This document shows positions 52,592 to 61,683 of a stretch of DNA of 64,000 nt, in pieces. The number at the start of each line of letters is the position of its first letter. Within the stretch, counting starts at the first letter, position 1. Below the pieces are notes generated by a model. The model was not told where the DNA came from. It saw nothing but the letters and a program-made list of their open reading frames with translations, and did not search any database. The position numbers were made by a program, and so were the translations under genes. The DNA is taken from NCBI GenBank assembly GCA_964405435.1, contig CAYOOD010000017.1, positions 36,424 through 100,423 of the forward strand, in the 5' to 3' direction. The DNA comes from DVEG01 sp964405435 (lineage in GTDB: Bacteria; Cyanobacteriota; Cyanobacteriia; Cyanobacteriales; Oscillatoriaceae).

Positions 52592-54388
52592 ATGCCGATC
52601 GCCCGCCTGCACAAATTTTTAACAGCCCCTGCTAGCAAAACGCCCCAATCTATAAAATTTTTTTGGTTCAGTTTGAGCCTGACATTTGCCGCCCTGTACA
52701 GCCTGCTGGCGCTGCGGCAAGCCTTCAGCGGCGAATATGTCGTGCAGGATGACGCGCGGCAGCACGTTTTTTGGATGCAGCGGTTTTTAGAGCCAGATTT
52801 GTTTCCCAATGATTTAATAGCCAATTATTTTGAATCGGTGGCTCCGGCGGGATATGCGGCTGTTTACGCGCTGATGGCTGCTCTCGGCATTGCTCCGTTA
52901 CTGCTGAGCAAACTTTTGCCGCTGGTGCTGGATTTGGTGGCAACAGCTTACTGTTTTGGTATCTCAATGCAACTGTTTCCGGTGCCGATTGCCGGTTTTC
53001 TCGCCACCTTGCTGCTGAATCAAAGTCTCTGGATGCAGGATGGCGTGATTTCGGCTACGCCAAAAGCCTTTGTTTATCCGCTGTTTCTGGCATTTTTGTA
53101 TTATTTTTTGAAGCGATCGCTCCTTCCCATTGGAATATGTATTGCCCTTTTAGGATTATTTTACCCCCAGTGCGTCTTGATTGCTGCCGCCCTCGCAATC
53201 CTGCAACTGGTACAGTGGGAAAAAGGGCGTCCCCGCCTTTCTCAAAATCGGCGCGATTATCTATGGTCTGCTGCGGGTTTGTGCGTCGCTTTCCTCGTGT
53301 TGCTGCCCTATGCCTTGAGTACGTCTGAATTTGACCCCACTATTACAGTTGCCGAAGCCAAAACCCTGCCAGAATTTTTGCCGGGAGGAAGGAGCAGCTT
53401 TTTTATAACAGATTCCTGGAAATTTTGGCTGCACGGGCGCAGCGGGATCGGGCTGTCTTCGTCTCTGACACCCGCATTCATGGCGGCTGGATTTTTGCTG
53501 CCGGTGCTGCTGCGCTATCCTTCCCGCTTCCCTTTGTCTAGTACAGTGAGCGATCGCATTGCCCTATTACCTCAGCTATTAATCGCATCCTTTGGGACGT
53601 TTTTTGCCGCGCACGCCCTGCTGTTCAAACTTCACTTGCCTAGCCGCTACACGCAGCACAGCTTTAGAATCGTTATGGCGCTCTCTGCCGCGATCGCCCT
53701 GACGCTTATTTTAGAGGCTGTAACCTCTCCTCCCAACCCCCCTTCCGCGAAAAAAATTTATTCCACTTCCCCTCCCTTTCAGGGGGGGGTAGGGGGAGGT
53801 GGGAAGGGGGGCGGGGGGGTTAGGTCATTTTTCCTCGTGCTTTTTTCATTTATACTGATTACTGGCTTGATTTTTTATCCCAACTTGACTATGAAAAATT
53901 TCCCCTGGACTTATTACGTCGCGGGTGGAGAACCAGCTCTGTATGAGTTTTTTAAAGCGCAGCCCAAAGACATTCTCATCGCCTCCCTGGCGGAAGAGGC
54001 GAATAATCTGCCAACTTTTGCCCGTCGCTCGATTTTGGTGGGGCGAGAATATGCCGTGCCTTACCAGATGGGCTATTATAAAAAGTTCCGCGATCGCGCT
54101 CTTGAATTGATACAAGCTCAGTACAGTCCGGATTTATCCGACGTCCAAAATTTCGCGCAAAAGTACGGCGTGGATTTCTGGCTGCTGGAGAAGGGCGCTT
54201 TTACCCCTGACTATATCGCAAAAAATCGCTGGCTGAGGCAATATCAGCCCGCCGCAGGAGATGCGATCGCTCGCTTAGATCGAGGCATTCGTCCGGCTTT
54301 AGCGGACGTTTCACGGCGGTGTTCTGTTTTCGAGACTGGCAGCTTTTTTGTGCTGCAGGTAGATTGTATTGTAAAAAATAACAGGTGA
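52592..54388 (+). CDS. Large polytopic membrane protein, DDARQH family (paralogue C)
   Basis: 598 aa, same plan as paralogues A and B: SGEYVVQDDARQHVFWMQRF, LFPNDLIANYFESVAPAGY, C-terminal SLAEEANNLPTFARRSILVG and KYGVDFWLLEKGAF. It differs by an insertion of about 34 residues near 377-411 (SPPNPPSAKKIYSTSPPFQG and a Gly run), which is a translated DNA repeat placed between two membrane helices where the paralogues have a short loop. The frame is kept, so the protein is probably still made. Four bases after a GTGA-linked end, the next GT39-like gene begins, so they are likely one operon. Confidence 0.75.
   Translation: MPIARLHKFLTAPASKTPQSIKFFWFSLSLTFAALYSLLALRQAFSGEYVVQDDARQHVFWMQRFLEPDLFPNDLIANYFESVAPAGYAAVYALMAALGIAPLLLSKLLPLVLDLVATAYCFGISMQLFPVPIAGFLATLLLNQSLWMQDGVISATPKAFVYPLFLAFLYYFLKRSLLPIGICIALLGLFYPQCVLIAAALAILQLVQWEKGRPRLSQNRRDYLWSAAGLCVAFLVLLPYALSTSEFDPTITVAEAKTLPEFLPGGRSSFFITDSWKFWLHGRSGIGLSSSLTPAFMAAGFLLPVLLRYPSRFPLSSTVSDRIALLPQLLIASFGTFFAAHALLFKLHLPSRYTQHSFRIVMALSAAIALTLILEAVTSPPNPPSAKKIYSTSPPFQGGVGGGGKGGGGVRSFFLVLFSFILITGLIFYPNLTMKNFPWTYYVAGGEPALYEFFKAQPKDILIASLAEEANNLPTFARRSILVGREYAVPYQMGYYKKFRDRALELIQAQYSPDLSDVQNFAQKYGVDFWLLEKGAFTPDYIAKNRWLRQYQPAAGDAIARLDRGIRPALADVSRRCSVFETGSFFVLQVDCIVKNNR
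53720..53826. repeat. Palindromic repeat inserted in frame inside a coding gene
   Basis: The ends read TAACC...CCCCCCTTCC and GGGAAGGGGGG...GGTTA, imperfect inverted repeats typical of C-rich cyanobacterial spacer elements; the middle has CCCCTCCCTTTCAGGGGGG. The two paralogous genes lack it. The length keeps the reading frame. Confidence 0.75.
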
Positions 54389-54398
54389 AACATCGGTG

Positions 54399-56024
54399 AT
54401 GAAGTCTCAAAGATTCCATGCAATCGGGGTGCTACTGCTAATTATAATTATCGTCACGCTGGGAATCTTTTTTCGATTGGACAATCTGAGTAAAAAAATT
54501 TACTGGATTGATGAAGTCCATACCTCACTTCGCATTTCTGGATACCCGAAGGAGGATTTTGCCGAACTGGTGCCATCCGGTCGCGCGATCGGCATCAAAG
54601 AGTTGCACAAATTCCAGCAACTCTCGCCTGAAAAAGGCTGGCTCGATACGATTTTTGCCCTGGCAGGCAACGCCGAACACGCGCCGCTCTACTACGTCTT
54701 GGCGAGATTGGCGATGCAGTGGTTTGGCAATTCCATAGAAGTCACGAGAGGTTTGGCGGCTGTCCTCAGTTTGCTCGTCTTTCCCGGCATTTATTGGCTG
54801 TGCTTGGAATTATTTGGATTGCCGCTCGTGGGAGGAATTGCAATGGCACTGGTTGCTATTTCTCCGCTTCACGTCCTTTACGCTCAGGAAGCGCGGCAGT
54901 ACAGTTTGTGGACAGCGGCGATCCTCCTGTCGAGTGCGGCACTGCTGCGGGCTATTCGCCTGCAAACCGCGCGGGCATGGTTCCTTTATGCCGCAACGGT
55001 AGCCGTGGGTTTGTATTCCCACTTGATTTCAGGGTTGGTTTTTCTCGGGCACGGCATTTATGTTTTGGTTTGCGAACGGTTCTCGCGAGATAAAGATGAA
55101 AAATCTTCCGCCTTGTCTGGGTATTTTTTAGCGTCCGTTTTGGGATTTATCACTTTAATTCCCTGGATGCTTTTATATCTCGTCAGCGCCAGCAGTATCG
55201 GCACTTGGGTAGCCAGAAAAATTACGGTTTTCACATTGGTTAAAAGATGGTTGCTGAATCTAAGCGCTGTTTTCTTTGACACGCAAGTCATCTATAACGA
55301 TCGCTTGTTTGACGTAGAAGCCGGTCAAGATGGCAACATTTTTGGAGCGGGCAATTTCCTGGTATATTTGACGGTGCCGATTTTAATTCTGGCGGGCTAT
55401 GCGATTTATTTCCTCTGCCGCCGGACAACAGGGCGCATTTGGTTATTAATCGTCACCTTAATTGGCGTAACGGCGATAGCGATGGTGCTGCCCGATCTCA
55501 TTTCTGGAGGACAGCGATCGGGGATTGCCCGATATCTCATCCCCTCATATTTGGGGATTCAGATAGCTGTCGCTTACTTGCTGGCTGCTAAAATGACCGA
55601 TATCTATGCTAAAAACTGGCAGCGGCAGGTTTGGCGGGTGGTGGCGATCGCGATTTTCACGGCGGGCATTGTCTCCTGTACCGTCAGCGGGCAAGCTGAA
55701 ACGTGGTGGAACAAGTACAGTTGCTATTACAACGTCCGCGTCGCTCAAATTATTAACAAAACGCCTCGCCCGCTCGTCATCAGCAGTAGCGAGCGAGTCA
55801 GCCGATTGGTGTCTCTGAGTTATAAACTCAATCAAACCACGAAGTTATTGTTAGTAAAAAACGGAAATATGCCCAAAGTTTCGGCTAACTTTAGCGACGT
55901 TTTTTTATTCCGTCCTTCGGGAAAGCTGCTAGAAAAAATCAAGCGAGATGACCTATACAAAATTCAGCCCGTTTACACGATAGGCAATCTCTGGAAGTTG
56001 AAAAAATCGCCGATTAAAAAATAG
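54399..56024 (+). CDS. GT39-like (PMT_2) membrane glycosyltransferase 4
   Basis: About 541 aa; the GTG at 54396 is directly followed by ATG at 54399, which is the better start (AGGTGA ten bases upstream). The first helix is followed by YWIDEVHTSLRISGYPKEDF, with Asp-Glu in the catalytic place. LGRAL-type features are absent, but FGLPLVGGIAMALVAISPLH and YAQEARQYSLWTAAILLSSA are standard for the PMT_2/GT39-like superfamily. About ten to eleven helices. It follows the DDARQH gene by ten bases and ends at a strong terminator, so it is the last gene of the right operon. Confidence 0.88.
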   Translation: MKSQRFHAIGVLLLIIIIVTLGIFFRLDNLSKKIYWIDEVHTSLRISGYPKEDFAELVPSGRAIGIKELHKFQQLSPEKGWLDTIFALAGNAEHAPLYYVLARLAMQWFGNSIEVTRGLAAVLSLLVFPGIYWLCLELFGLPLVGGIAMALVAISPLHVLYAQEARQYSLWTAAILLSSAALLRAIRLQTARAWFLYAATVAVGLYSHLISGLVFLGHGIYVLVCERFSRDKDEKSSALSGYFLASVLGFITLIPWMLLYLVSASSIGTWVARKITVFTLVKRWLLNLSAVFFDTQVIYNDRLFDVEAGQDGNIFGAGNFLVYLTVPILILAGYAIYFLCRRTTGRIWLLIVTLIGVTAIAMVLPDLISGGQRSGIARYLIPSYLGIQIAVAYLLAAKMTDIYAKNWQRQVWRVVAIAIFTAGIVSCTVSGQAETWWNKYSCYYNVRVAQIINKTPRPLVISSSERVSRLVSLSYKLNQTTKLLLVKNGNMPKVSANFSDVFLFRPSGKLLEKIKRDDLYKIQPVYTIGNLWKLKKSPIKK

Positions 56025-56056
56025 CCTCTAGGCTGAAGCCTAGGGCTAGACGAACC

Positions 56057-56083
56057 AAGCCCGCGCAGGCGGGCTTTTTTTGT
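56057..56083 (+). terminator. Rho-independent terminator closing the membrane-transferase cluster
   Basis: AAGCCCGC and GCGGGCTT form a perfect 8-base stem around GCAG, followed by seven T. It lies 33 bases after the last GT39-like gene. The stem sequence is close to the start of the 50-base repeats at 37227 and 52501, so a repeat may have been co-opted as terminator. Confidence 0.85.
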
Positions 56084-56147
56084 TTCCTTCCCTTTCTATT
56101 TGTTCTTTCTCTCCCCCTCTCCCCCTCTCCCGCTCCCCCGCTCTCCT

Positions 56148-56837
56148 TCACTCAACTCGACCGTAACGGGCAGTTTTTTGCTGCGTCAGCCACGCCCACA
56201 TCTGATCGCCCTTGCAGAAGTGCCACCACTCGTTCTGATGCTGAGCAAATCCGGCTGAAAGCATCGCAGTTCGCAACAACTGCCGGGATTCGCGATACTG
56301 CACCTCCACCGGATCGGTGCTGCGGGCAAAATAATCGGGATAGGAGCGGGGCGAGATTTCGTCAATCGGCGAACCCATATCCACCGGCTGCCCTGCGGCA
56401 TTGACTAGCGTCACGTCTACTGCCGCACCGGTGCTGTGGGGTGGCGGCGTGGCGGGATCGAGGCTGGGCGGTGCCCAAAATTGATACACCTGCTCCGAGA
56501 TAGATTGCCGCTGCGTTTCTGTTAAATCACTCGCACTCAAGCCGAGCGATCGCGCCAGTTCTTGAAAGCTGTAGTCCACCATGAATTGCTGCACGGCAAC
56601 CGGTCGGTAGGCGTCGAAAATCTGGATGCGCCAGCCTGGGGATAAATTCTGCAGCTCGTTTTGGGCTTGAATCAAGCTGTCGAGGACACCTTGGCGGAGG
56701 GAGAAGGGCGATTTTTCTCCATAGGGAGCGCCCAGTTGTTGGTAAGGGTGGGGCGAGACGATCGCAAATAGCTGTAGCGGTACGGGCACGAGCGGCTCAA
56801 AGCATTCTTGAATGGGGATTTGTTGATAGGGTTTCAT
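56148..56837 (-). CDS. D-alanyl-D-alanine dipeptidase (VanX/DdpX-like)
   Basis: 229 aa, the usual length. VanX-type zinc dipeptidases cut D-Ala-D-Ala. Visible motifs are IFDAYRPVAVQQ with R78, HSTGAAVDVTL with zinc ligands H134 and D141, and EWWH near residue 207 with the catalytic Glu and third ligand His. There is no signal peptide, so it is cytosolic. In cyanobacteria such enzymes are thought to recycle wall peptides rather than give vancomycin resistance; no vanH/vanA partners are present. The start is the ATG at 56837. It is convergent with the GT39-like cluster. Confidence 0.92.
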   Translation of the reverse strand: MKPYQQIPIQECFEPLVPVPLQLFAIVSPHPYQQLGAPYGEKSPFSLRQGVLDSLIQAQNELQNLSPGWRIQIFDAYRPVAVQQFMVDYSFQELARSLGLSASDLTETQRQSISEQVYQFWAPPSLDPATPPPHSTGAAVDVTLVNAAGQPVDMGSPIDEISPRSYPDYFARSTDPVEVQYRESRQLLRTAMLSAGFAQHQNEWWHFCKGDQMWAWLTQQKTARYGRVE

Positions 56838-57200
56838 GGGGCTGAATCAGCGTGTTTTTGACTCCACTGGCAGGTGCGCGACGCTCCGCGAGAAATTCAG
56901 GAACGGTCTGATTGTTATCCTCCAGGCGAGTCTTGGAAGCGCGATCGCTTTTTTTACGCGCGGCAGAATCCTATTATAACCCTCTTTTATGATGCGGGAA
57001 GGTGCAGGGGCGGGTTTATAGCAATTGTCAGCAGGTAGCAGATGTTATTGACGAACCCGCCCTTACCGCCGTTCTGTTAAACGGCTTCTCATGCTTCAGA
57101 CAGAGGGCGCGATCGCCCACGACTCACCCTGAGAATGAGGATTTTGTCCCTTCAGTTTTCTAGGATAATTCCAGGTTTAAACAAAATTTGGAGTGTGTTT
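56838..57200. other. Intergenic region between divergent genes
   Basis: A GCGATCGC site lies near 56940. No structured RNA or well-spaced promoter boxes were recognised, and no further gene is seen. Confidence 0.4.
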
Positions 57201-57449
57201 ATGTCTGAGAAGCATCTCGATGAATTATCTTCTCAACAGCTACCCGACAATCTGCGGGAGGGAGCCGAAGAGATTTTCCAATCCGCCTTCGATAGCGCCC
57301 GTGCCGACGGTTTGGACGAAGAAGGAGCCCGCCGCGTAGCTTGGAACACTGTACAAGCTCACTACTTTAAAGGTGAGGATGGCTCCTGGCACCGCCAGCC
57401 AGAAGACAGCAACATCCATCATAAAGCTATCCAGTCCGGCGGCAATTAA
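57201..57449 (+). CDS. ChaB-family protein
   Basis: 82 aa from the ATG at 57201 (GGAG nine bases upstream); a farther upstream ATG lacks a ribosome site. LPDNLREGAEEIFQSAFDSA followed by EEGARRVAWNTVQ and YFKGEDGSWHR is the ChaB pattern (PF06150). The E. coli member was named a regulator of the ChaA cation antiporter, but its mechanism is not established. The protein is small, soluble and acidic. No ChaA is nearby. Confidence 0.88.
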   Translation: MSEKHLDELSSQQLPDNLREGAEEIFQSAFDSARADGLDEEGARRVAWNTVQAHYFKGEDGSWHRQPEDSNIHHKAIQSGGN

Positions 57450-57471
57450 GTGGAGATATAAAAAGGCAATT

Positions 57472-57497
57472 GGGAATCGGGAATCGGGAATCGGGAA
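57472..57497. repeat. GGGAATC heptamer array
   Basis: Three to four GGGAATC units. A second short array, ACCCATT units, lies at about 57550-57568, directly at the end of the next minus-strand gene. Typical short tandem repeats. Confidence 0.75.
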
Positions 57498-57568
57498 ATT
57501 ACGGCTAATTCAGCCCACTATAACCGGGGAAATATTCTCTAATAACCCAATCACCCATTACCCATTCC

Positions 57569-60500
57569 CTAAACTGCTACGGGTTTTGCTACCTCTAAAA
57601 TTTCATGGAACATAAAGTTATCGGCTAAGTTGCTCAGAGCTTGCGCGAGCGGGTCATTTTCTGGAGGGATTTCCTCGATGAGTCGGTGAATCTTATCGTC
57701 GCTGCACTCTCGCGCCGCTTGATACATCAGCGCCACCCAATCGGCAGGCATTTTTGACATGTAGAATTCTAGAGAGTGGCTGGGGGTCACTTCTTCCCGA
57801 CTGGCTGGTTCATCTTCCTGAAAATCAGCAGGTTCTTCATACAGAAAACGAACCCCTAAATATTGTTCCAGCTTTTCTATTATTTCCTCCTCTCGGAAGG
57901 GCTTGCGCACGAAGTCGTCGCAGCCGGATTCTAATACAGCCTTTCGCTCTTCTTCAAAGGCGCTGGCAGTCAGGGCAATAATTGCTGTTGATGCACCTGA
58001 AGGATGCGCTTTAATCTGTTTGGTGGCTTCGTAGCCGTCCATTACCGGCATCCGCATGTCCATCCAGATCAGGTGCGGCTGCCAACTCTCCCACAAAGCG
58101 ATCGCCTCTCGACCATTTTCAGCCTCGCGCGCGCTCAAGCCGGCATTTTTGAGAATTTGAACGAGCAACTGGCGGTTCACTTTGACGTCTTCTACGACGA
58201 GGATGCGATAGTCTGATTGATTCGGTGCTGAACCAATTAGTTTGCCTTTTTCTCGGTTTATTTGCATCTCGATAACGTCAGCCGGACAGATTTTGATATT
58301 AAAGGTAAAGATAGAGCCCCGATCGATTTGACTGCTGACTTTGAGTTCTCCTCCCATCAGTTCGGCGAATTTTTTGCTTATGGGCAGTCCCAATCCCGTG
58401 CCTTGTTGAGATTTTCGACCCGTTTCGGTTTGTGCGAAAGGTTCAAATAATTTGTTCATTTCCTCTGGAGAAATGCCGGGGCCGGTATCTTCTATTTCAA
58501 AGAATAAACGGGTAGGGTGGCGCTTGTGGAATGAGGCATCGGGAAGAATTTCTTCGTGATGACTGCTGCCCCACTCCCGATGTTCCGTTCCCACCCGGAT
58601 CGTCACGCCACCTTTTTCAGTAAATTTAATGGCATTGCCCAGCAGGTTGAGCAAAATTTGACGCAGTTTGCTTTCGTCAGTTCGGATGTATTGGGGAACT
58701 TCACAGGCGCGGTCAAAGATGAGCTGCAATCCTTTAGATCGGGCTTGAATTTGCAACATCTTCTCGACCGTATCTAGCAGGCGGTACAAGTCAAAACTGT
58801 TCTCATTTAGTGTTATCCGACCTGCATCTATTTTAGACATTTCGAGAATGTCGTTAATTAAGTGCAGCAGGTGCTCGCCAGCGCGATTGATGATGCTCAG
58901 GTTTTCCTTTTGATGGGTGTCGAGGGATTCATCGCGGCTCATCAACTGGCTGAAGCCGAGAATGGCGTTCAAGGGGGTGCGCAGTTCGTGGCTCATGCTG
59001 GCGAGGAATTCGCTTTTGGCGCGGTTGGCGCGATCGGCAGTTTCTTTGGCTTTTTGCAGGGCGATCGCTTGCAGTTGCGTTTGGGCGAGTAATTCTGCTT
59101 GCTGCAAGGCGACTCCTAACTGAGTCCCGATTTGAACGGCGATGTTGATTTCGGCTTCGCACCAAATTCTCGGGCCAGAATTTTGATAGCTGGCGAGAAG
59201 TCCCCAGAGTTTATCGCCTGAAAAAATCGGGACGATAATATAAGCTTTGGCTTGTAATTTTTCTAAGAGGTTGACGTAGCAAGTAGGAAATCCAGCGTTG
59301 TAAATGTCTGAAATCGCTCGGTAAGCACTGCCTCGGGCGTACACACCGCCTCGGGTGTTTTGCAGGTAAGTATCCCGCACCGGATGGGGGGGGCTGTACC
59401 AGCTTTTGACGGTGCAGGGTTCGGCGGCTAAAGCATTTTCTGTTAAAGTGGGGTCGTTTTTTTGCTGGCGTACCATTTCAAGCCAGCCGTTCGCCACGGA
59501 TTCGGCTACGAAGGTGCCGCTCCAGTCGGGATTGAAGCGATAGACGGCGACGCGATCGCATTTAAGCAGTTGCCGCAGTTCTTGCGTGGTTGCCGCGAAA
59601 ATGTCGCTAATATCCAATGAGGAGCGCATCCGTTGGATGACACTGGCGATCGCTTTTTCCCGCTCGACACTCTCCCACAAGGCTTCTTGAGCCTGCTTGC
59701 GATCGGTGATGTTGTTGAAGGTGCAAACCACGCGCTCGACGCTGCCGTCTTCGGCGAATTGCGGCTCGGCATTCAACAGCAACCAGAGTTTATCTTGCTT
59801 GCTCGGACGCGAAACGCCCACGAGCGTACCGCGCGCGGGCTTGCGGGTGGCGATCGCTTGCTTTAAGGGATTTTTACTATCCTGAAAAGGCGTGCCATTT
59901 TCATCTTGTATGTGTAAATTGACAATCTCAAAACCGTTTTTATTCTGCCAATCGATTTCATTGATGTCGAGTAGTTCGTTAGCGGCTTCGTTGCTGGATA
60001 GAATTGTGCCGTCAGCGCTCAGCAAGAGCACGCCCACCGGCATGTCTCGGATCAGCGATCGGAAGCGTTTTTCGCTCTCCAGGAGCGCTTCCGATCGGAC
60101 TACTTGGTCGGCATAGCGGCGGTCGAACAGCGAAGCGAGTAAGGTGGCGATTAACAGGAGCAGAGTATCTGTGCCAATCTGAATCGCTAACCAAGAAGTA
60201 TTGGAGATATTTTCAGCCGTTGGTTCAAAGTTTGGCAGTTGCGTGAAACAAGTTGCCCACATGCCGGTGTAGTGCATTCCGCTAATCGCCAGCCCCATGA
60301 CAAAGGCGCTGCACCATTTCAGCCAGTCAAACCCGCGCTTGTTGGGATTGCGGAAGCGAAAAGCCAGCCACAAAGCGGCACCGGAAGCGGCGATCGCGAT
60401 CGCCACCGACAGCGCCACGATGCCATAATCGTAGTGCATCGTCGCCCCGGGAACCGCCACTGCTGCCATGCCCAGATAGTGCATCGAGGCGATCGCCAGC

Positions 60501-60856
60501 CCCATCACCGTACTGCCCCCGACTAAAACCAATCGATTCAGTTGCGGGCGGCTGAAAAGCAGCAGTGCCAACGCAGAGGCAACAATGGCATCGAGCCAAG
60601 AAATCAGGGTGAGCGGCACGTCATAAGTAACCGGAATGGCTAGCTTGAACGCTAACATGGCGATGAAGTGCATCGACCAAATCCCCGTTCCCATTGCCAC
60701 TGCGCCGCCGACGATCCAAATCGTCCGCGATCGCGCCCGCGTGGTGGGGGTGACTCGCCCTGCCAAATCCAGCGCTGTATAGGCAGAAATAACCGCGATT
60801 GTAAAGGAGAGCGCTACCAGGATGGGGTCGTAATTGCTAGAAATCACTTCATTCAT
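57569..60856 (-). CDS. MHYT-domain hybrid sensor histidine kinase with receiver
   Basis: 1095 aa from the ATG at 60856, where the MHYT domain begins; an upstream in-frame start adds 15 residues. An N-terminal MHYT domain (about 1-220, seven helices) carries the three signature segments MGTGIWSMHFIAM, MGLAIASMHYLGMAA and MGLAISGMHYTGM; MHYT is predicted to bind copper and sense O2, CO or NO. A PAS follows (about 250-370), then GAF (about 395-555), HisKA with MSHELRTPLNAIL near 620, the ATPase with GTGLGLPISKKF near 800, and a receiver (about 880-1000) with phospho-Asp near 930 in MDMRMPVMDG. The tail of about 90 residues is not recognised as an HPt. It is inner-membrane bound. The output partner is unknown. 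Confidence 0.94.
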   Translation of the reverse strand: MNEVISSNYDPILVALSFTIAVISAYTALDLAGRVTPTTRARSRTIWIVGGAVAMGTGIWSMHFIAMLAFKLAIPVTYDVPLTLISWLDAIVASALALLLFSRPQLNRLVLVGGSTVMGLAIASMHYLGMAAVAVPGATMHYDYGIVALSVAIAIAASGAALWLAFRFRNPNKRGFDWLKWCSAFVMGLAISGMHYTGMWATCFTQLPNFEPTAENISNTSWLAIQIGTDTLLLLIATLLASLFDRRYADQVVRSEALLESEKRFRSLIRDMPVGVLLLSADGTILSSNEAANELLDINEIDWQNKNGFEIVNLHIQDENGTPFQDSKNPLKQAIATRKPARGTLVGVSRPSKQDKLWLLLNAEPQFAEDGSVERVVCTFNNITDRKQAQEALWESVEREKAIASVIQRMRSSLDISDIFAATTQELRQLLKCDRVAVYRFNPDWSGTFVAESVANGWLEMVRQQKNDPTLTENALAAEPCTVKSWYSPPHPVRDTYLQNTRGGVYARGSAYRAISDIYNAGFPTCYVNLLEKLQAKAYIIVPIFSGDKLWGLLASYQNSGPRIWCEAEINIAVQIGTQLGVALQQAELLAQTQLQAIALQKAKETADRANRAKSEFLASMSHELRTPLNAILGFSQLMSRDESLDTHQKENLSIINRAGEHLLHLINDILEMSKIDAGRITLNENSFDLYRLLDTVEKMLQIQARSKGLQLIFDRACEVPQYIRTDESKLRQILLNLLGNAIKFTEKGGVTIRVGTEHREWGSSHHEEILPDASFHKRHPTRLFFEIEDTGPGISPEEMNKLFEPFAQTETGRKSQQGTGLGLPISKKFAELMGGELKVSSQIDRGSIFTFNIKICPADVIEMQINREKGKLIGSAPNQSDYRILVVEDVKVNRQLLVQILKNAGLSAREAENGREAIALWESWQPHLIWMDMRMPVMDGYEATKQIKAHPSGASTAIIALTASAFEEERKAVLESGCDDFVRKPFREEEIIEKLEQYLGVRFLYEEPADFQEDEPASREEVTPSHSLEFYMSKMPADWVALMYQAARECSDDKIHRLIEEIPPENDPLAQALSNLADNFMFHEILEVAKPVAV

Positions 60857-61683
60857 AAAAGACTCTTGTTCCAAACGGCTGGCCAATGGCGCAGGTAGCA
60901 CTTAACGAGCTTCCAGTCAATCGCTATAGCGCTTTTTATCCCTGATGAACTAGAGCGCTGGGCACGCTGCGGCGCTTTAGTATTGGGGAGCGTGTCAGCG
61001 AGAATGACTGACTCCCGATAGGGGACTTAAAAAAATAATAATAGCAGACGCTGGCCACTGAAGGCTGGATATAGGAAGCCGGACGGTGAATGCTTTCACT
61101 GAGTTTCATCCGCGCGCTAGGGGGCGATCGCATTTGCTAGGAAACGCCGCCCGCCACTGAGATCCACATCGGTAGCTCTTGGCTCGTTCAATGGCCTACA
61201 AGCATTGCGTTTCCAGTCTAGTACCTGACCAGAAACGCAGCGCAGTTTGTGTCTGGTAGGTGCTTGTCCTTCTGGCAGTTTGACTGAAAAAACAAGTTAC
61301 TTTTTGCCAGCAAATCTGTGAAAAAATTTTGCCTGTTTTTGTAATTTGCGCTACAAAACACTCTCTGCACCGCCTTTCAAGCGTTTTCAGGCAACCTCCA
61401 AAACCCAATTGCCGTAAGTGTTTCAGATAATCACTCATTTGTCAAGCGCCTAACTAAATATTTTTGGGGTTGAATTTTCTCCCTCGTACCGGAACAGGTT
61501 GATTTTTTGCATTATCCTGCCCCCATACTGTTGAAATTGCGGAAATTTCTCAAACAGCAGCAGCCCGACGTCCTGGCCATTAACTTGAAGTTTTGGGGAG
61601 GGAAAATTCTGCTGCGTGCCAAAAGAGTGTGATTTTTCAAGCCATCGCATCCACCAAAATGTTTAGATGGAGAAAATGACTTT
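60857..61683. other. Intergenic region between divergent genes
   Basis: About 830 bases without a convincing gene; short minus-strand open frames have no ribosome sites. GGAAACGC and GCGTTTCC lie about 60 bases apart near 61140-61211 as a weak inverted repeat. No transposase fragment, RNA gene or clear promoter is seen. Confidence 0.4.

Noticed and set aside
56148..56837. Vancomycin-resistance cassette
   Set aside because: Only a VanX-like dipeptidase is present; no vanH, vanA or vanRS genes, so a wall-recycling role is more likely.
59250..59330. Possible bilin-binding cyanobacteriochrome GAF in the MHYT kinase because of a Cys in FPTCYVNLLEKLQ
   Set aside because: This text is common in ordinary cyanobacterial GAF domains and the surrounding bilin-binding motifs are missing.
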